Origin: Bradyrhizobium sp. CCBAU 51765
GTDB lineage: Bacteria; Pseudomonadota; Alphaproteobacteria; Rhizobiales; Xanthobacteraceae
DNA length: 64,000 nucleotides
Direction of reading: 5' to 3'
Assembly (NCBI RefSeq): GCF_015291725.1
Contig: NZ_CP030038.1
Span: 2,903,001 to 2,967,000, forward strand
The position numbers and the translations under genes are program-made. The notes under the pieces are model-generated. The model ran no database searches, was not told where the DNA came from, and saw only the letters and a program-made list of their open reading frames with translations. Below, piece by piece: positions 1-8,548 of the stretch; positions within the stretch are counted from its first letter, which is position 1; each line of letters starts with the position of its first letter.

Positions 1-182
1 CGCGCGATTGGCGCTGCCTCTGATCGCGACTGGCCACGGGCCAGCCACGAATTCCGTTCGCATGGCCTGACGGATCGCTGTCAAAGAGGTTATCTATGGT
101 GATGCCGATGCGGCATCGATGTCTCACGGCATCCGGAGGTTCCAACGCCCGGCGCGGAATTGAATCAACAGCGAGACAGGCC

Positions 183-1466
183 ATGGCAAAACCGTTTCCG
201 TCCAAGACCCACATCGGCAACCATATGCTGCATCCGGAAACCTTGATGCTGACCTATGGCTATGATCCGCAACTGTCCGAAGGCGCCATCAAGCCGCCGG
301 TGTTCCTGACGTCCACCTTCGTGTTCAAGACGGCCGAGGACGGGCAGGACTTCTTCGACTACGTCGCCGGCCGGCGCGATCCGCCGGAAGGCATGGGTGC
401 GGGCCTCGTCTATTCGCGCTTCAACCATCCCAACAGCGAAATCGTCGAGGACAGGCTCGCGATCTACGAGCGCACGGAGAGTTGTGCGCTGTTCTCATCC
501 GGCATGGCGGCCATCTCAACCACGATCCTGGCCTTCATTCGCCCCGGCGACGTCATCCTGCACTCCCAGCCGCTCTACGGCGGGACGGAAACCCTGCTGA
601 CGAACACGCTTTCGCGCCTGTCGATCGGCGCAGTCGGCTTTGCCGACGGCATCGACGAGACGGCGGTCGGGCAGGCCGCGGAGGAGGCCATGGGCAAGGG
701 GCGGGTCTCGGTGATCCTGATCGAGACGCCGGCCAATCCGACCAACGGCCTGGTCGACATCGCGATGATCCGCCGTGTTGCCGACGCGATCGGAAAGGCG
801 CAGGGACACACACCGGTCATCGCCTGCGACAACACGCTGCTCGGACCAGTGTTTCAGCGGCCGATCGAGCATGGTGCGGACCTCTCGCTGTACTCGCTGA
901 CCAAATATGTCGGCGGTCATTCCGACCTGATCGCGGGCGCCGCGCTCGGCTCGAAGGCGATCATGAAAGGCATCAAGGCCTTGCGCGGCGCCATCGGGAC
1001 CCAGCTCGATCCGCATTCCTGCTGGATGATCAACCGCTCGCTGGAGACGCTCAGCCTGCGGATGGAGAAGGCCAACGACAATGCGCGCCTCGTGGCGGAC
1101 TTCCTGCGCGATCATCCGAAGGTCGCCAAGGTCCATTACCTCGGTCATCACGAGGAGGACTCGCCGGCCGGGCGCGCGTTCGCGAGGCAGTGTCTCGGCG
1201 CCGGATCCACCTTCTCCTTCGACATCGAAGGCGGCAAGGAGGCGGCGGTGAAGTTCCTCAACGCGCTGCAGATCCTCAAGCTGGCGGTGAGCCTTGGCGG
1301 AACGGAATCGCTTGCGAGCCTGCCCGCAACCATGACCCATTCCGGCGTCCCCGCCGACATCCGCCGCAAGATCGGTGTCCTCGATTCCACGATCCGGCTG
1401 TCGATCGGCATCGAGAACCCGTCGGACCTGATTGCCGACCTCGCGCAGGCGCTGAACGCGGCTTGA
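183..1466 (+). CDS. Cystathionine gamma-synthase/lyase family PLP enzyme
   Basis: 427-residue fold-type-I PLP enzyme of the Cys/Met metabolism family (cystathionine gamma-synthase or lyase, O-acylhomoserine sulfhydrylase, methionine gamma-lyase). The PLP lysine sits in [11 protein letters not shown], preceded by the cofactor motifs ETPANPTN and [16 protein letters not shown] near the N-terminus is the usual active-site loop. An in-frame ATG at 96 would add 29 residues with no family character, so ATG 183 is preferred. It is cytoplasmic and most likely acts in transsulfuration or methionine metabolism, but sequence alone does not settle the reaction. It stands alone; the 180 bases before it show no riboswitch I can recognise. 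Confidence 0.85.
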   Translation: MAKPFPSKTHIGNHMLHPETLMLTYGYDPQLSEGAIKPPVFLTSTFVFKTAEDGQDFFDYVAGRRDPPEGMGAGLVYSRFNHPNSEIVEDRLAIYERTESCALFSSGMAAISTTILAFIRPGDVILHSQPLYGGTETLLTNTLSRLSIGAVGFADGIDETAVGQAAEEAMGKGRVSVILIETPANPTNGLVDIAMIRRVADAIGKAQGHTPVIACDNTLLGPVFQRPIEHGADLSLYSLTKYVGGHSDLIAGAALGSKAIMKGIKALRGAIGTQLDPHSCWMINRSLETLSLRMEKANDNARLVADFLRDHPKVAKVHYLGHHEEDSPAGRAFARQCLGAGSTFSFDIEGGKEAAVKFLNALQILKLAVSLGGTESLASLPATMTHSGVPADIRRKIGVLDSTIRLSIGIENPSDLIADLAQALNAA

Positions 1467-1482
1467 CGGCCCCGGAATCGAA

Positions 1483-1514
1483 AAGGCCGGACGCCCCCTC
1501 CAGCGCCCGGCCTT
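1483..1514 (-). terminator. Hairpin between convergent genes
   Basis: An 8-bp perfect stem (AAGGCCGG / CCGGCCTT) with a GC-rich loop lies between the convergent PLP-enzyme and CHRD genes. Read on the minus strand the stem runs into TTTTCG, so it best serves the CHRD gene ending at 1538. Confidence 0.5.
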
Positions 1515-1537
1515 CGCCGATGAAGCAGCCTCGAGGC

Positions 1538-1954
1538 TTACTTCGTAACCTGTCCGCGGATCTCGCCGCCCGGGTTCGCCGCCGTGTGGATGTTGATGTA
1601 GTACTTGCCGCCGAGCAGATCGGCGGCCTGCGCGTCGGTCAGGGTCGCTTCGCCCTTGACCGGGCTCGAGGCCGCGTTCGGGATCGGGACAGCAACGCCT
1701 GCGTTCTTGCCGGCCTCGGCAGGCCCGTGGAAATGCGCCGCAGTGGCGGGCCCGGAAAGCCCGGAATAGGTGACGGTCCAGGACAGTTTCTTGCTGGCGG
1801 CATCGTAGTTGAGATCGGCCGTTCCCGTGGCGCTGCTGGTCGTCGCGGGCACCTCGGCCTTGCCGTCGAGCGTTGCTTTCAGCTTTTCGGCGTTCGCGGA
1901 CCCTGCAAAGGCGACGGCACCGAGCGCGAACACGGCAATGACGGACTTGTTCAT
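1538..1954 (-). CDS. Secreted CHRD domain protein
   Basis: 138 residues: a cleavable signal peptide of about 22 residues (hydrophobic core, cleavage after SANA) followed by one CHRD domain filling the rest. CHRD hallmarks seen are AAHFHGPA, the GEATLTDAQAADLLGGKYYINIHT stretch in pieces, and the terminal NPGGEIRGQV. CHRD domains were named from chordin and also occur singly in bacterial exported proteins of unknown role. It is probably periplasmic or extracellular. It is monocistronic and convergent with the PLP enzyme. The family call is firm; function is not known. Confidence 0.85.
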   Translation of the reverse strand: MNKSVIAVFALGAVAFAGSANAEKLKATLDGKAEVPATTSSATGTADLNYDAASKKLSWTVTYSGLSGPATAAHFHGPAEAGKNAGVAVPIPNAASSPVKGEATLTDAQAADLLGGKYYINIHTAANPGGEIRGQVTK

Positions 1955-2103
1955 GAGATTCTCCCTGTTGAACCCGAACGGGCTGCCAAACTTCCAACAG
2001 CCGGCATTTCAGTTTATTCCCGTCTCCGGCCAGGGCGGGCTAAATTCTTCGTGGCTGGAGCCGCGACGGCAACGGTCGTAAGTTCGCCGCAACGAGTGAA
2101 TGG

Positions 2104-3036
2104 GTGCGCATGTTGCAACGAACAATTGTCGTGGCGCTGCTCGTCGCGGTCGCCGCTGCCGGCCTTTACTGGTGGCTCAGTGCGCCGGTGGTGGCGGCTG
2201 CGAGCGCCATCCCGGCCCGCGCGCCCGACCTCGCCAATGGCGAGGTGATGTTCAACGCCGGCGGCTGCGCGTCCTGCCATGCCGTTCCCAATCAGCCCGA
2301 TCGTCTCAGGCTTGGTGGCGGCGTCGCGATCAAGTCGCCGTTCGGAACGTTCTACGCGCCGAACATCTCGCCCGATCCGAACGATGGCATCGGCAAATGG
2401 ACGGACGCCGATTTCGTCAACGCGGTGATGCACGGGGTCTCGCCGTCGGGCCAGCACTATTTTCCGGCCTTTCCCTACACCTCCTACCAGCACGCGAGGC
2501 GGGAGGACGTGCTCGATCTCTTTGCCTATCTGAAAACGCTGCCGCCGGTTGCAGGCAAGGTGCGTGATCACGAAGTGAGCTTTCCCTTCGACATCCGGCG
2601 CAACATCGGCATCTGGAAGTTCCTGTTCATGGACGGCAAGCCGTTCGTCGGCGACGCCAGCAAGTCGCCGCAGTGGAATCGCGGCGCCTATCTCGTCAAC
2701 AGCTTCGGCCATTGCGCCGAGTGCCACAGCCCGCGCAATGCGCTCGGCGGCATCATCTCCGGCCAGCGATTTGCCGGCGGGCCGAATCCGGAAGGCGAGG
2801 GATGGATTCCGAACATCACCCAGAAGCGCCTTGGCGAGTGGAGCACGAAGGATCTCGCCTATTTCCTCAAGACCGGTGAATTGCCGGATGGCGACAGCGC
2901 CGGCGGCGCGATGACGCGCGTGATCAAGAACACCTCGCAATTGCCCGACCAGGATCTCGCGGCGATGGCGGAGTACCTCAAATCGCTGCCGCCGGTGGAC
3001 GGGCCGACGCCGCCGAAACGCAAGCAGGGCAGCTAG
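2104..3036 (+). CDS. Membrane-anchored diheme cytochrome c
   Basis: 310 residues beginning with GTG; an ATG two codons later (2110) is the alternative start. An N-terminal hydrophobic segment (residues 5-30) looks like an uncleaved anchor or signal. Two CXXCH heme-attachment motifs, CASCH near residue 57 and CAECH near residue 205, mark two cytochrome c domains, each followed by a candidate Met ligand region. This pattern is typical of the cytochrome subunits of periplasmic dehydrogenases such as alcohol, aldehyde or gluconate dehydrogenases, but no dehydrogenase subunit is adjacent here. It probably passes electrons in the periplasm; its partner is unknown. Confidence 0.85.
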   Translation: MRMLQRTIVVALLVAVAAAGLYWWLSAPVVAAASAIPARAPDLANGEVMFNAGGCASCHAVPNQPDRLRLGGGVAIKSPFGTFYAPNISPDPNDGIGKWTDADFVNAVMHGVSPSGQHYFPAFPYTSYQHARREDVLDLFAYLKTLPPVAGKVRDHEVSFPFDIRRNIGIWKFLFMDGKPFVGDASKSPQWNRGAYLVNSFGHCAECHSPRNALGGIISGQRFAGGPNPEGEGWIPNITQKRLGEWSTKDLAYFLKTGELPDGDSAGGAMTRVIKNTSQLPDQDLAAMAEYLKSLPPVDGPTPPKRKQGS

Positions 3037-3037
3037 T

Positions 3038-4669
3038 CTAGGGTATGTAGCGGAAGTACGTGGCTTTTTGGGGAGGCTCAGGGAAGCCGCGAACTTCAAT
3101 TAGCCGTGGTGGAGGCTTGCCTTCCATAAGTAGTATCGCAAGATCGTTCAGCACATTTCGCGTTGTGGCGAACGTGTTGTGATTTAACCCGAACAGTTCA
3201 TCTCCAATTAGACTGACATCAATCGTCCAAAGTCCAGGCAAAACAACTGGCCCGGCATCAGGTACGTCTCCTGCGCGCGGGACACCCCCGGCAATACGTT
3301 TCGATAGCTGCAAAGCCCTGTCGTTCTTGGATGCGTAAAGTGTGAGCCCCTTGGTGACCTTTGCAGCGCCGGAAATGCCTTGAACGAACATGTCTCGGTC
3401 CACATCGGGGGCGACCATAATCAACTGCGCAATAGCTTTGGGTGATCGCGTCGCGGCGCTATTGGATAGTGCGTCGACTGCGATCAAGTTTCCCATACTG
3501 TGAGCTATCACATCGATTTCGTCATATCCGGCTTTGTAAAGATCGTCGATTACGCGAAGAAAGGCCGTGCGCGAACCCAACGCGCTTTCCTTGTCATAGA
3601 GATAGTCCGCGATATCTCCGCGAGACGGCCATGAGAATAGGATTGTGGTGCCCCTGAACTGAAGGTCCCAAGTTATCTGCGCTGCCCGGAAGACGGCATC
3701 GCGGAATTTGGTATTGAAGCCGTGGACAAACACGAGAGCCTTTTTCTTCTTTGTTGATGCTAGCGTTTTTATCCATTTCGCTTCGTCTGTTTTCTCGATG
3801 CTGCGAATCGTAAAGTGCTTTGTTGGGTCAGTTGTGTCTCTTCTCAACTTGAATCCGAAGAGCTTAAGATCGGGGGGCAATTCCAGATTTCCGATGTGGT
3901 GTCCCTCAGGCACCCGGACGCGAACGATCCCGACGCTCAGATCAGGGTTGCGCTCGCCTGTATAGCCGCTGACAGCAGTCCAACCGTTTAAGCTGTAGAC
4001 AGGAGGTCCACCGCTTGTGAATGTGGGCTGGGGGTTGCCTTCGACATCGGGGGGAGTATCCGACTCTTTGCGGTTCGTTGCATAGAAAAACTCGACTATG
4101 CGTGTGTCGGTTCTGGAGTCTTGCGCTGCGTTTTCCAAGGATTTATCCGTATTTTTAGCCTCACTCGCTGTTTTCTGATCCCCTTTCTGAATCGCGCCGC
4201 CTCGGATGTCCGGGTCTACTTTGATTCCGCCGGTTTTAATCGTCGGCCTGATCGGGGCTAACGTCGCAGAAAAAGGCGCGCGCCATGGCTCGTCATCTGC
4301 CAGCGTGACGGGCCTGAACCTCTCGATGGAAATCCGTTGAACTGAGTTGGAGTCAGTGAGGAACCTCCAGTAACTCTCGTACTGAGTGTTCTGAATCAGA
4401 AAAGTCACGCTATTTGGTTCGCGCTCGCGCTCCGAAGCCGATAGGCAGCCTCGTAGCCGGTCCGAAAAGCGCGCGTATCTCCCAACGAAATTCTTGGCAG
4501 CGTCCGGCCGGACAATTGCCGGCATTTGCTCCGGGGCTTTCCTCGAAAACGCTTCGCAGATCTGAAGGACGTCTCGCTCGGCGATGATCGGTTGCGCGTA
4601 GCTGCTCCCGAAGCTCGCTGCGAAAGCAATTGACCAGACAGCCAGGTATTTCGACCAATGCTGAGGCAC
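3038..4669 (-). CDS. Secreted DUF900-type alpha/beta hydrolase
   Basis: 543 residues from a GTG at 4669 with a GGGGAG ribosome site a few bases upstream; this start exposes a signal peptide ending near SYAQ, whereas the longer frame to 4708 does not. The N-terminal third is variable. The C-terminal part holds the DUF900 fold: FYATNRKESD, the oxyanion segment VFVHGFNTKF, SWPSRG, and the nucleophile elbow IAHSMGN. DUF900 proteins are predicted serine hydrolases of unknown substrate. The gene lies in a stretch that is visibly less GC-rich (roughly mid-50s percent by eye) than the flanks and reads the same way as the metallopeptidase upstream, which suggests joint acquisition. Confidence 0.8.
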   Translation of the reverse strand: MPQHWSKYLAVWSIAFAASFGSSYAQPIIAERDVLQICEAFSRKAPEQMPAIVRPDAAKNFVGRYARFSDRLRGCLSASEREREPNSVTFLIQNTQYESYWRFLTDSNSVQRISIERFRPVTLADDEPWRAPFSATLAPIRPTIKTGGIKVDPDIRGGAIQKGDQKTASEAKNTDKSLENAAQDSRTDTRIVEFFYATNRKESDTPPDVEGNPQPTFTSGGPPVYSLNGWTAVSGYTGERNPDLSVGIVRVRVPEGHHIGNLELPPDLKLFGFKLRRDTTDPTKHFTIRSIEKTDEAKWIKTLASTKKKKALVFVHGFNTKFRDAVFRAAQITWDLQFRGTTILFSWPSRGDIADYLYDKESALGSRTAFLRVIDDLYKAGYDEIDVIAHSMGNLIAVDALSNSAATRSPKAIAQLIMVAPDVDRDMFVQGISGAAKVTKGLTLYASKNDRALQLSKRIAGGVPRAGDVPDAGPVVLPGLWTIDVSLIGDELFGLNHNTFATTRNVLNDLAILLMEGKPPPRLIEVRGFPEPPQKATYFRYIP

Positions 4670-4825
4670 GGCACTCCCCTCACAGTGAAAATACAGGAGA
4701 TCGGGCACGCGTTCGTCGCAGAGTTTCTCTTGGTCCGGCGGGGGCTTCCGTAGCGCCAGCGGTCCAGCTCGGTAGCATGCAGTCGTCGTCGGATATCGAC
4801 TGTTGAGAGTTAGGAAGGTCGGGCC

Positions 4826-5860
4826 TCATTGCCGTGCTCCAGCAAAGGTGTTGCAGCTCTTCACCAATCCAGTTGTGTAACCGACATCGAACCAATGATG
4901 GCGCTGAGCAGCGCTGCCATGAGTGAACGAGTCAGGCATGACGTGCCCCAAGGCACTTTTCTGCAACGTATCATTGCCTAGTGCTTCTGTCGTTCGAATT
5001 GCCGCAGCTATGTCGCTCGCGGTGATCTTCGCTTTCTCTTTAATTTTGCGCGCCCAAATGCCAGCGAGACAATCGGCCTGCAGCTCGAGAAGTACTTGCA
5101 GCCGGTTTCTCTCTGCCTCCGTTTCCATGCTCCCTTGAAGCTCGCGTACCCTTGGAAGAATTCCCAGCAAATTCTGAACGTGGTGTCCGACTTCGTGGGC
5201 TATCACATAGGCCCGAGGAAGTTGACAGTCGGCGCCGCTCGAATCGCAGGCACGAAGTTCAGTCTGCATCTCCTGGAAGAACGAAAGGTCGAGGTAGACT
5301 TTCTGATCATCAGGACAATAGAACGGTCCCATGATTTTCTCGGCCAATCCGCAGGCTGCGTAGGTGGCGCTTGTGTACAGGACGAGACGGGGTGGCCGAT
5401 AAGTTAGGCGATCAGATGCGAAGATTGCCTGCCACACATCCTCCGTGCTGCCCAGAACTCGCGAAACGAAGAGATACATTTTGTCGCGCGGTGCACCGGT
5501 CTGGTCGCCCGACTTCGCAGGAAGCTCAGCATAAAGCCACTCGGCTTGCCGGTCATCGCTACTCGTTGTTGCCGTGAATCCTTCGCCGAATAGGCGAGCC
5601 CGCAAGAAGCTGCCGACCTCGATCTGTTCAGTTTGAGCCACGCCATGACGTTGGAGCGGTGGGACGGCCAATGCCTCGCGATAGCCGACCGTCATTTCCG
5701 TCGGAGGATCAAGGCCAACTGAACCCGGACCAATTTTGTCGACTTGGGTACGGAGGATGGCCGCGGGGTCTATCGGTGTTGGGTGAACCGCCCATGCTAG
5801 GCCGCCAGTGCAAAGCACCCAGAGAGCAACTGCTATCGAAACAAGCGGTCCTTTGGGCAT
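4826..5860 (-). CDS. Neutral zinc metallopeptidase (YpfJ-like)
   Basis: 344 residues with an N-terminal signal peptide or anchor (MPKGPLVSIAVALW...). The zinc motif HEVGHH is at about residue 221, and a downstream LELQADCLAGIWA block supplies the third ligand region; together they match the putative neutral zinc metallopeptidase family (YpfJ type). The FYCPDDQKVYLDLSFF segment is also typical. It is likely a periplasmic peptidase with unknown substrates. It lies about 155 bases upstream of, and in the same orientation as, the DUF900 hydrolase. Base composition is lower in GC than neighbouring core genes, consistent with transfer. Confidence 0.87.
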   Translation of the reverse strand: MPKGPLVSIAVALWVLCTGGLAWAVHPTPIDPAAILRTQVDKIGPGSVGLDPPTEMTVGYREALAVPPLQRHGVAQTEQIEVGSFLRARLFGEGFTATTSSDDRQAEWLYAELPAKSGDQTGAPRDKMYLFVSRVLGSTEDVWQAIFASDRLTYRPPRLVLYTSATYAACGLAEKIMGPFYCPDDQKVYLDLSFFQEMQTELRACDSSGADCQLPRAYVIAHEVGHHVQNLLGILPRVRELQGSMETEAERNRLQVLLELQADCLAGIWARKIKEKAKITASDIAAAIRTTEALGNDTLQKSALGHVMPDSFTHGSAAQRHHWFDVGYTTGLVKSCNTFAGARQ

Positions 5861-6286
5861 TGCCCGCCCCCGGCGCTCACGATCTATGCGAAAAGAGCAT
5901 TCCAGGGTGGTCGGTTCAATGAACTATTTCACATTTTGAGCGCGGCATAAGTGCACGCGATCGGGCCGCCGAATTATTCCTCCGCAGAGCGCCTGGGCTA
6001 CGATGCAAAGGTCCCAACCACTTGGAGACTATTCGTTTTTTGACTGAACATGGTTGAGATAGGCAACCGGGTTGATGCCGCGGATTGATCGCTCGACCGC
6101 ATTGTTGTGGAGTTCGACGCGACCGTCATCCTTGAAGCGCGCTGAGCCTTGCCGGCGAGAGAGGGCGTCACGTGCTGGATGATGTCTGCGATGGTAAAAT
6201 CAGAAGGGCTCACTTTGAGCACAATTGGTCCGCTGCGCTGTCTCGGAAGCGGACTTCCCATTCGGCTCTCTGTGAGTGCACACCCT
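5861..6286. other. Gene-poor junction between islet and IS630
   Basis: About 425 bases without an intact gene. Minus-strand codons at 6029-6139 are an IS66 transposase relic, listed separately. Bases 6140-6285 carry a short open frame I cannot assign; they were the original downstream flank of the Lrp-type gene before IS630 inserted. Nothing else recognised. Confidence 0.5.
6029..6139 (-). pseudogene. IS66 transposase (TnpC) C-terminal relic
   Basis: The minus strand encodes 36 residues and a TAG stop. The stretch RFKDDGRVELHNNAVERSI matches the C-terminal signature of IS66 TnpC transposases (DDGR-x-E-x-x-N-N-x-VER-x-IR). Immediately after RSIR it jumps to INPVAYLNHV, which resembles the last few tens of residues of the family, so an internal block appears deleted. 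No upstream catalytic region, tnpA/tnpB or inverted repeats are present. The fragment is non-functional and marks an old insertion between the accessory islet and the Lrp gene. Confidence 0.65.
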
Positions 6287-6287
6287 A

Positions 6288-7334
6288 GAGCGGTTCACGA
6301 ATTTATTGAATCGGAAGGGATTCCGGATCTGGGGCGAATATGATTCAAGATGCTGGCTGGGCTGGAGGCCAGCATCCGATGGTGCGACCAATTTCCAACG
6401 ATTTGCGCAAGCGCGCGGTATCCGCTGTTGCCAAAGGTGAGAGCTGCCGATCTGTGGCGGAACGGTTTGGCGTTGCGGTCTCGTCAGTTGTGAAGTGGTC
6501 ACAGCGTTATCGAGCGACCGGTTCGGTAGCGCCTGGCAAGATGGGGGGTCACCGCAAGCCTGTGCTTGATCCGCATCGCGCCTTCATCGTCGAACGGATC
6601 ACTCAGACGCCGCATCTGACGCTGCATGGCCTGAAGGCGGAACTGGCAGCCCGTGGGGTCAAGGTTTCACACAACGCGGTCTGGCTGTTCCTACGCCGGG
6701 AAGGGCTGCGGTTCAAAAAAAACATTGTTCGCCCTCGAACAGGCTCGCGCCGACGTCTCTCGTAGGCGCCAGCGGTGGCGATCCTGGCAGGCCGGACTTG
6801 ATCCGGGTCGGCTCGTCTTCATCGATGAGACCTGGATCAAGACCAACATGGCCCCTTTGCGAGGCTGGGGCCCCAAAGGGGCACGCCTGCGTGGCTTCGC
6901 CCCGCACGGGCATTGGCGTACCCTCACATTCCTCGGCGCACTCCGCCATGACCAACTCACAGCACCCTGCGTCTTCGACGGCCCCATCAACGGCGAATGC
7001 TTCCGCGCTTATGTGAAGCACCTTCTCCTGCCAACCCTGCGCGAGGGGGACATCGTCATTCTCGACAATCTCGGAAGCCACAAGTCGAAAGCCATCAGGC
7101 AGATGATCAAGGCTGCCGGCGCCAGGCTCTGGTACCTGCCGCCATACTCGCCCGACCTCAACCCGATCGAACAGGCCTTCTCCAAGATCAAACATTGGAT
7201 GCGGCAAGCTCAGAAGCGCACCATCGAGGACACCTGGCGCCATATCGGTCACCTCGTCCAGGACATCCAGCCTCGCGAATGCGCCAACTACTTCGCAAGC
7301 GCCGGTTATGCTTCAATCAAAATGTGAAACGCTC
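6288..7334 (+). mobile_element. Complete IS630-family insertion sequence
   Basis: 1,047-bp element bounded by imperfect terminal inverted repeats: GAGCGGTTCAC at the left end and, reversed, GAGCGTTTCAC at the right, with similarity continuing into TGAAT/TGAAG. Both ends abut TA (6286-6287 and 7335-7336), the target duplicated by IS630/Tc1-mariner elements. It carries one transposase split across two frames. The ends are well preserved, so the insertion looks recent. Confidence 0.9.
6379..7327 (+). CDS. IS630 transposase, two frames joined by frameshift
   Basis: DDE transposase encoded in two overlapping frames. Frame A (6379 to 6765) holds a helix-turn-helix domain (DLRKRAVSAV, CRSVAERFGVAVSSVVKW) and linker; frame B continues to 7327 with the catalytic core: FIDETWIKTNM (first D), VILDNLGSHKS (second D) and PYSPDLNPIEQAFSKIK (E). 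The frames join at a run of eight A at 6715-6722; moving +1 (or -2) there gives continuous family-like protein. Many IS630 relatives use programmed frameshifting at such runs. An alternative upstream ATG at 6340 is open but unnecessary. Confidence 0.85.
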
Positions 7335-7588
7335 TAGCCGGTGCCGAACGCCTTGAAGGTGATGATGGTGAGGGTGTCCTGGATGCCCGGCAGCACCTGC
7401 ACCTTCTCGTTCACGAAATGGCCAATGTCGGTGTCCTTGTCGACGTAGAACTTCACCAGGAGGTCGTATTGGCCGGCCGTGGAGTAGATCTCGGAGGCGA
7501 TCTCGGCTTCGGCAAGCGCATTGGCCACCGTGTAGGACTGGCCGAGCTTGCATTTGATCTGGACGAAGAAAGGAACCATCGCGGGCAC
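7334..7588 (-). CDS. Stand-alone Lrp/AsnC ligand-binding (RAM) domain protein
   Basis: 84 residues consisting of the alpha/beta RAM effector-binding domain of Lrp/AsnC regulators (FFVQIKCKLG, EIYSTAGQYDLLVKFYV, LPGIQDTLTIITFKAF) without the DNA-binding helix-turn-helix. Such short RAM-only proteins are known in several bacteria and may bind amino acids or modulate full-length Lrp proteins. It is divergent from thiD with about 120 bases between. The 3' end is at the IS630 junction: the stop TAG is made from the duplicated TA plus the first base of the element, and the pre-insertion flank would also have given TAG, so the protein is unchanged. Confidence 0.8.
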   Translation of the reverse strand: MPAMVPFFVQIKCKLGQSYTVANALAEAEIASEIYSTAGQYDLLVKFYVDKDTDIGHFVNEKVQVLPGIQDTLTIITFKAFGTG

Positions 7589-7707
7589 TCCGAAAGCGTA
7601 TTCTTCCGGCTAATAGGCCAAAACCGGCTGGATTTAGCAAGCGAACTTGCCGGGTTCGGCGCGGGCTTGCTAAGACGGCTCATGGCTCGAAAACGCGGAA
7701 AATCGTC

Positions 7708-8508
7708 ATGACGACCCCGGTCGCACTCACCATCGCCGGCTCCGATTCGAGCGGCGGCGCCGGCATCCAGGCGGACCTGAAGACCTTTGCCGCGCTCGGC
7801 GTCTACGGCGCCTCCGTGATCACGGCGCTGACGGCGCAGAACACGCGCGGCGTCACCGGCATCCACGCGGTGCCGGCCGAGTTCGTCGCCGGACAGATCG
7901 AGGCGGTGTTCTCCGATCTCGAAATCGGCGCGGTGAAGATCGGCATGGTGGCCCAGGTCGCCAGCATCGATGCCATCGCGGCCGCGCTGTCGCGCTGGGC
8001 GCCGGGGCATGTCGTGCTCGATCCCGTCATGGTCGCGACCTCCGGCGACCGCCTGCTGGCCGCGGAAGCCGTCGACGCCCTGCGTACCAGGCTGATACCG
8101 CTGGCCGCCGTGATCACGCCCAACCTGCCGGAGGCCGCGGCTCTGCTGGACGAGCCGGTCGCGGCAAGCGAGGCCGAGATCGAAAGCCAGGGGCGCCGCC
8201 TGCTGGCGCTCGGTTGCCGCGCCGTCCTGGTCAAGGGCGGGCATGGCGAGGGCGCGGAGAGCATCGACTATCTGGTCGGTGCGGACAGCACGATCGCGCT
8301 CGCCGCGCCGCGCATCGCCACCCGCAACACCCATGGCACCGGCTGCTCGCTGTCCTCCGCGATCGCGGCGGGGCTGGCCAAGGGCGAGGATCTGGAAAAC
8401 GCCGTGCGCAACGCCAAGGCCTGGATCAGCGCCGCGATCGGCGCCGCCGACCGCTTCAGCGTTGGCCACGGCCATGGGCCGATCCATCATTTCCACAAGT
8501 TCTACTGA
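7708..8508 (+). CDS. thiD: Hydroxymethylpyrimidine/phosphomethylpyrimidine kinase
   Basis: 266-residue ribokinase-fold enzyme phosphorylating HMP and HMP-P in thiamine pyrophosphate synthesis. Signatures: [18 protein letters not shown] at the N-terminus, [33 protein letters not shown], and the anion-hole motif [15 protein letters not shown] near the C-terminus. Length is normal. No TPP riboswitch is recognisable in the 120 bases before it, and no other thi gene is adjacent, so this is an isolated salvage/biosynthesis gene. ATG 7708 gives the expected start [14 protein letters not shown]. Confidence 0.95.
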   Translation: MTTPVALTIAGSDSSGGAGIQADLKTFAALGVYGASVITALTAQNTRGVTGIHAVPAEFVAGQIEAVFSDLEIGAVKIGMVAQVASIDAIAAALSRWAPGHVVLDPVMVATSGDRLLAAEAVDALRTRLIPLAAVITPNLPEAAALLDEPVAASEAEIESQGRRLLALGCRAVLVKGGHGEGAESIDYLVGADSTIALAAPRIATRNTHGTGCSLSSAIAAGLAKGEDLENAVRNAKAWISAAIGAADRFSVGHGHGPIHHFHKFY

Positions 8509-8523
8509 CGCGGGGCTCCTTCA

Positions 8524-8548
8524 CCTCTCCCGCTTGCGAGAGCTTTGC
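8524..8548 (+). repeat. Left arm of 25-bp inverted repeat around IS5
   Basis: The 25 bases here are exactly reverse-complementary to 9720-9744. The outer part (CCTCTCCCGCTTGC) belongs to the palindromic intergenic repeat also found intact at 13214-13340; the inner part (GAGAGCTTTGC) is the probable IS end. Confidence 0.7.

Noticed and set aside
1..182. Possible SAM-II riboswitch before the sulfur amino-acid enzyme
   Set aside because: I could not find the SAM-II pseudoknot core; base matches were no better than chance.
516..1997. Long minus-strand frame across the same region
   Set aside because: Shadow of the PLP enzyme; the genuine minus-strand gene here is the CHRD protein in another frame.
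1960..2010. EcfG-like promoter (GGAAT-N17-GTT) before the CHRD gene
   Set aside because: The -35 element departs from GGAAC and spacing is at the limit; too weak to list.
482..2248. Long plus-strand frame crossing the PLP enzyme and CHRD genes
   Set aside because: It spans two genes of opposite orientation in a shadow frame with Arg/Pro-rich composition.
7589..7707. Possible TPP riboswitch before thiD
   Set aside because: The conserved CTGAGA and downstream core elements were not found in the 120-base gap.
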